The notes under the pieces: generated by a model
Database searches by the model: none
Told to the model about the DNA's origin: nothing
Seen by the model: the letters and a program-made list of their open reading frames with translations, nothing else
Translations under genes and position numbers: made by a program
Shown: one piece after another, positions 60,735 through 64,000 of the stretch
Layout of the letters: every line of letters begins with the position of its first letter
How positions within the stretch are numbered: position 1 is the stretch's first letter
Assembly: GCF_008711325.1 (NCBI RefSeq)
Contig: NZ_VXDB01000001.1
Location: 340,287 to 404,286 of the forward strand
Direction: 5' to 3'
DNA from: Roseibium sediminis
GTDB taxonomy: Bacteria; Pseudomonadota; Alphaproteobacteria; Rhizobiales; Stappiaceae
DNA: 64,000 bases

Positions 60735-61706
60735 TTAATTCGAGAAAAGGCTTTCGACGATCGGCTTGATCTCGTCATTAACATTGGCGAGAACAGCGTC
60801 CTTTGCTGCTGCCTGGAAAGCAGCCGCATCCACCTCGACAAAGATCATGCCTTTTTCCTCAAGGAAGGCACGGTCTTCCTGAAGGCTTTTCGTGAAGAGG
60901 TCGCGTTCGTAGGCTTGTGCACGGGCAGCAGCCTCGGTCACGGCAGCCTTGTCCTCGTCAGACAGCTTGTTCCAGGTCGATTCAGCGATGGTCAGATAGA
61001 TCCAGGACCGCACATGATCTGTGAGGTTCACGTGGCTTTGGACTTCATAGAAGCTGGCCGAGCGGATCAGCGCCAGAGGGTTTTCCTGCGCCTCAATTGT
61101 ACCGTTCTGCAAGGATGTGAACACTTCGGAAAACGCCATTGGACCGGGGTTGGCGCCAAGGGCGGCCCACACATCCACAAAAAGTGGAACATTCGGTACA
61201 CGCATTTTCAGGCCATTCAAATCGGCCGGTGTCTTGATCGGTCTGTTGGACGTCAAATCGCGAGCGCCACGAGCGAAGTAGGCAATCGGCCGGATTTGAA
61301 CCTTCTCGATGATTTGGGCCTTGATTTCGTCTCCCACCTCTCCGGAAGCGAAGGCGTCCATATCCTCAATGGTCTTGAACGCATAGGGAACAGCAAGAAG
61401 AGCCGCCTTGGGTGCCCAGTTCTGCAGGGATTCACCGGTGATTGTCATGTCGACCGTCCCGAGTTGCATCCCGTTGATGAGATCAATTTCCTTGCCGAGC
61501 GACTCGTTCGGAAAGACCTCCACCGCAATGCGGCCATTCGTTAGCGCGGAAAGTTCTTCACCGAACTTGACCGACGCCTTGTGCCAGGAGTTGTCCTCGT
61601 TAGCCAGATGGCCGAGTTTCAGCGTCATCTCCTGCGCAGACACCGGCCCCGCCAACAGTGCGGCTACGGCGACTGCAAGGGCTGTTACTTTCAAATTGAT
61701 AGTCAT
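60735..61706 (-). CDS. dctP: TRAP transporter solute-binding protein, DctP family
   Basis: A 323-residue periplasmic protein with a signal peptide (VAALLAGPVSA-QEM). The substrate carboxylate is normally held by the Arg in GLKMRVPNVPLF. FSEVFTSLQNGTIEAQENPL is the conserved ligand-loop region. The fold is the DctP type, and its ligands are acids such as uronates, gulonates and aldonates. Given uxuA and IdnD/YiaK homologues in the locus, a sugar acid is the likely ligand. The start overlaps the GntR stop by 4 bp. Confidence 0.93.
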   Translation of the reverse strand: MTINLKVTALAVAVAALLAGPVSAQEMTLKLGHLANEDNSWHKASVKFGEELSALTNGRIAVEVFPNESLGKEIDLINGMQLGTVDMTITGESLQNWAPKAALLAVPYAFKTIEDMDAFASGEVGDEIKAQIIEKVQIRPIAYFARGARDLTSNRPIKTPADLNGLKMRVPNVPLFVDVWAALGANPGPMAFSEVFTSLQNGTIEAQENPLALIRSASFYEVQSHVNLTDHVRSWIYLTIAESTWNKLSDEDKAAVTEAAARAQAYERDLFTKSLQEDRAFLEEKGMIFVEVDAAAFQAAAKDAVLANVNDEIKPIVESLFSN

Positions 61707-62446
61707 GCGTTTGTCCCTCCCATGGGTGCATTGACCGGCGGAGGTATGTCTCCGTCCGGCAGATCAAAAAATCGTTCATTCGCCTTGATGATCTGAGGCA
61801 GGTCTTTCAGCACTTCCCGCAAATGCAGGCGTATTTCGGCGTTAACGCCTGCCACATCTCCGGCCTCGATCCGGTCAACGATAGCCCCATGCTGAATGAT
61901 GAGCTTGTCGACCCGGAATTCGCGCAATGACAGATATCGAACCCGGTCCATCTGTGACTTGAGGCCTTCAATCTGGCGCCACGCACTCGCCTTTCCCGCC
62001 GCTTCTGCGAGCGTTCGATGGAAACGTTCGTCCAGACGGATAAATCCGTCCGCATTTTCCGGCGCCAATGCCTGCTGGACGTCCAACTGTCGGCGCAATT
62101 CCGAAATGAGGATCGGATTCGGGTTCGCAGCCAGAATCTTGCAGATATCTGCCTCGATCGCTTCTCGCAGGAAACGCGCATCAAGAACCGCAAAATATCC
62201 GATACGTGTCACAATGGTGCCGCGTTGCGGTCGGATTTCCAAAAGCCCCTGATCAGCTAGCTTGATGAATGCTTCACGGACCGGTTGCCGGCTGATGTCG
62301 TAAGTGCGGGCAACTTCGGTTTCCGAAATCCTGTCACCCGGCTGAAGGTCACTTTGAATAATGCGCTCACGCAGGATGCGGGTGATCTGCGGCGTTATCG
62401 ACGCAGAATGATCCAGTTCCCATGCCTGATTACGTTCAAATTTCAT
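61703..62446 (-). CDS. GntR-family regulator, FadR/UxuR (FCD) type
   Basis: A 247-residue regulator. I use the ATG at 62446 (MKFERNQAW), preceded by GGGAGG, 10 bp away; a frame 33 bases longer has no site. The winged helix is ITRILRERIIQSDLQPGDRI and SETEVARTYDISRQPVREAF. The C-terminal FCD domain has the His/Asp metal residues (FIRLDERFHRTLAE, QHGAIVDRIEAGDVAGVN, HLREVL). It is the first gene of the operon with the TRAP genes and is divergent from uxuA, so it probably represses both and responds to a sugar acid or its product. Confidence 0.91.
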   Translation of the reverse strand: MKFERNQAWELDHSASITPQITRILRERIIQSDLQPGDRISETEVARTYDISRQPVREAFIKLADQGLLEIRPQRGTIVTRIGYFAVLDARFLREAIEADICKILAANPNPILISELRRQLDVQQALAPENADGFIRLDERFHRTLAEAAGKASAWRQIEGLKSQMDRVRYLSLREFRVDKLIIQHGAIVDRIEAGDVAGVNAEIRLHLREVLKDLPQIIKANERFFDLPDGDIPPPVNAPMGGTNA

Positions 62447-62489
62447 GTGCACCACACCTCCCGCAACGTCAATTAACATACTTCCATAC

Positions 62490-62518
62490 TAGTCAGCAAG
62501 ATGTGGCAGTGCTATAAA
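62490..62518 (+). promoter_or_regulatory. Putative uxuA promoter
   Basis: TAGTCA (62490-62495), a 17-bp spacer and TATAAA (62513-62518) form a moderate sigma70-like promoter upstream of the uxuA start at 62545. ACTAGT at 62488-62493 is a short palindrome at its upstream edge and could be part of a GntR site. Confidence 0.4.
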
Positions 62519-62544
62519 TCTTACCTTGGGTCAGGAGGGGTTAT

Positions 62545-63750
62545 ATGGAACAGACTTGGCGCTGGTTTGGACCGCAAGATCGTGTCAGCATCGCAGATGT
62601 CGCACAGGCCGGTGCTACCGGGATTGTCACGGCACTTCACCACGTTCCCACCGGACTGACTTGGTCGTCCGCAGAAATTGCCAAACGACAGAGGGAAATT
62701 GCGACCATGCCCGACGGCAGCCGGTCCACACTGGTGTGGTCGGTGGTCGAGAGCCTGCCTGTGAGCGAAGATATCAAGAAACAACAAGGCATCTGGCGAC
62801 AACATATCGCCAATTACAAGGAAAGCCTTCGCAATCTCGCATCAGCGGGGATCAAGGTCATCTGCTACAATTTCATGCCGGTTCTGGATTGGACCAGAAC
62901 GGACCTCGCATGGCGGCTGCCAAACGGAGCTACCTGCATGCGTTTCGACCTGATTGCTTTTGTCGCTTTCGACCTCTTTATTCTCAAACGCCCGGAGGCC
63001 GAAAATGACTATGACGATGTGCTCAAAGCATCCGCCTACGCGTATTTCGATAAACTATCTGCCGAGCAAGCTGACCAATTGGCAGGCAATATCGTCTATG
63101 GCCTCCCGGGCGCTGCCGAAAACTTCACACTGGAAGACGTCCGCAACCATTTGTCGGAATATGCCGACATGGGAGAAGACTCGCTGCGCCAACACCTCAT
63201 CGACTTCCTGACAGAAATCGCGCCTGTTGCCGAGGAACTTGGGCTACGCCTGTGTTGTCACCCGGATGATCCGCCATTTCCCCTGCTTGGCTTACCGCGG
63301 ATCATGTCAACTGAGCAGCAGTACAGGGCGGTAATGCAGGCGGTTGATATTCCTGCTAACGGGATCACCCTGTGCTCGGGTTCACTGGGAGCGCGACCAG
63401 ACAATGATCTGACAGGAATGATGGAACGCCTGGGAGATCGTGTTCACTTTCTTCACCTTCGAAATGTCAAACGTGAAACAACAGATATTCGAGGATCCTT
63501 CTACGAGGCAGAGCATCTTGGAGGGGATACCAATATGGTGACCCTGATCACTGCAGCCCTGAAGGAAGAACAACGGCGCAGATCCATCGGCAGATCCGAT
63601 TGCTCCATCCCGTTCCGCCCAGATCATGGGCAGGACATTCTGGATGACCTGGGACGACGCGCACAACCTGGATATCCGTCCATTGGGCGGTTAAAGGGTC
63701 TTGCAGAACTGCGCGGGATTATCGCGGCCCTCGAACCGCAATTCCGATGA
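62545..63750 (+). CDS. uxuA: D-mannonate dehydratase
   Basis: A 401-residue UxuA homologue of the expected length. It dehydrates D-mannonate to 2-keto-3-deoxy-D-gluconate in hexuronate breakdown, with Mn2+ or Fe2+. The N-terminus WRWFGPQDRVSIADVAQAG, the VCYNFMPVLDWTRTD-like block and the metal-binding CCHPDDPPFPLLGLPRI match well, as do LHLRNVK and FRPDHGQDIL. The start has TCAGGAGGGG upstream. The following gene for fructuronate reductase (uxuB) and the KDG kinase are not in the window. Confidence 0.95.
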   Translation: MEQTWRWFGPQDRVSIADVAQAGATGIVTALHHVPTGLTWSSAEIAKRQREIATMPDGSRSTLVWSVVESLPVSEDIKKQQGIWRQHIANYKESLRNLASAGIKVICYNFMPVLDWTRTDLAWRLPNGATCMRFDLIAFVAFDLFILKRPEAENDYDDVLKASAYAYFDKLSAEQADQLAGNIVYGLPGAAENFTLEDVRNHLSEYADMGEDSLRQHLIDFLTEIAPVAEELGLRLCCHPDDPPFPLLGLPRIMSTEQQYRAVMQAVDIPANGITLCSGSLGARPDNDLTGMMERLGDRVHFLHLRNVKRETTDIRGSFYEAEHLGGDTNMVTLITAALKEEQRRRSIGRSDCSIPFRPDHGQDILDDLGRRAQPGYPSIGRLKGLAELRGIIAALEPQFR

Positions 63751-63804
63751 CAGGTATCTCTTCCGACAGTGTCCCCCTGGTGGTTTTTGTTATTTGAACG
63801 CAAG

Positions 63805-63843
63805 AAAGCCCGCTAGCTTTTGGGCTATACGGGCTTTTTTGGT
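63805..63843. terminator. Terminator after uxuA, also facing the rrn operon
   Basis: AAAGCCCG (63805-63812) pairs with CGGGCTTT (63830-63837), with an inner TAGC/GCTA pair, and a run of Ts follows on the plus strand. Read from the minus strand, the same stem is followed by TTTCTTG, so it can also stop transcripts that leave the tRNA gene. Confidence 0.8.
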
Positions 63844-63852
63844 ATTTTTGTT

Positions 63853-63929
<77 letters not shown>

Positions 63930-63972
63930 TTGTTCTGATTGATTGGTTGAAGAGTTATATCTGTTCTTTGCA

Positions 63973-64000
63973 GGCCTGGCGGCGACCTACTCTCCCGCGT
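63973..64000 (-). rRNA. 5S rRNA gene, 3' end only
   Basis: The last 28 bases of the window, read on the minus strand, are the typical 3' end of bacterial 5S rRNA (ACGCGGGAGAGTAGGTCGCC, then GCCAGGCC). The rest of the gene, and presumably 23S and 16S, lie beyond the window. The order 5S then tRNA-fMet is usual for alphaproteobacterial rrn operons. Confidence 0.93.

Overview
The window (about 58-60 % G+C by eye) looks like chromosome of a metabolically versatile alphaproteobacterium. The 3' end of a 5S rRNA gene is followed on the same strand by an initiator tRNA, the usual end of alphaproteobacterial rrn operons. Gene content is rich in solute-binding ABC and TRAP importers, LacI/LysR/GntR regulators and dehydrogenases. 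A marine Stappiaceae-like member (Roseibium/Labrenzia relatives) is my best guess, but the assignment rests on gene style only.

Bases 1-27931 hold mostly single genes and short operons: a NarL-type two-component pair (5' end cut off), a class I amidotransferase hydrolase, a DUF1007-NicO nickel/cobalt exporter fusion, a leucine-dehydrogenase-like enzyme, a tandem pair of paralogous XRE regulators separated by an AT-rich gap, a LysR regulator, a minus-strand run of COG0523 GTPase, WD40 protein, DUF2937 protein and gamma-glutamyltransferase, an aminotransferase, a 2-hydroxyacid dehydrogenase, a PAS-GAF diguanylate cyclase, a LacI regulator, an OmpA-type lipoprotein, ogt, a MarR regulator, an orphan ABC ATPase, an 8-oxoguanine-deaminase-like amidohydrolase, an MFS carrier, a SprA-family putative metalloprotease, a creatininase-family hydrolase and an SDR enzyme.

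Bases 27983-47228 form one large catabolic locus. A divergent promoter near 30340 drives an isomerase/Gfo-Idh operon to the left and a Gfo-Idh, CoA-transferase, enoyl-CoA hydratase, aldehyde dehydrogenase operon to the right. A LacI gene and a complete CUT1 sugar ABC importer follow. A third operon encodes two GMC oxidoreductases, an SDR, a Dabb protein, a DUF993 aldolase-like protein and a second LacI. The same 12-bp palindrome TGGAACGTTCCA lies between the -35 and -10 elements at 30336 and at 40834, which ties the outer operons into one regulon. The enzyme set suggests a sugar or glycoside route that ends in CoA chemistry, which I do not recognise as a described pathway.

Bases 47238-56707 carry an AfuABC-like importer with two paralogous binding proteins, a fused permease, an ATPase and an inositol-monophosphatase-family enzyme in the same operon, plus a divergent OmpR-type two-component system. 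I infer uptake and dephosphorylation of a phosphorylated solute.

Bases 56711-63750 are a sugar-acid locus: a GntR regulator, TRAP transporter, YiaK-like reductase and L-idonate/L-gulonate 5-dehydrogenase in one operon, with mannonate dehydratase (uxuA) divergent. The window ends with tRNA-fMet and the partial 5S rRNA on the minus strand.
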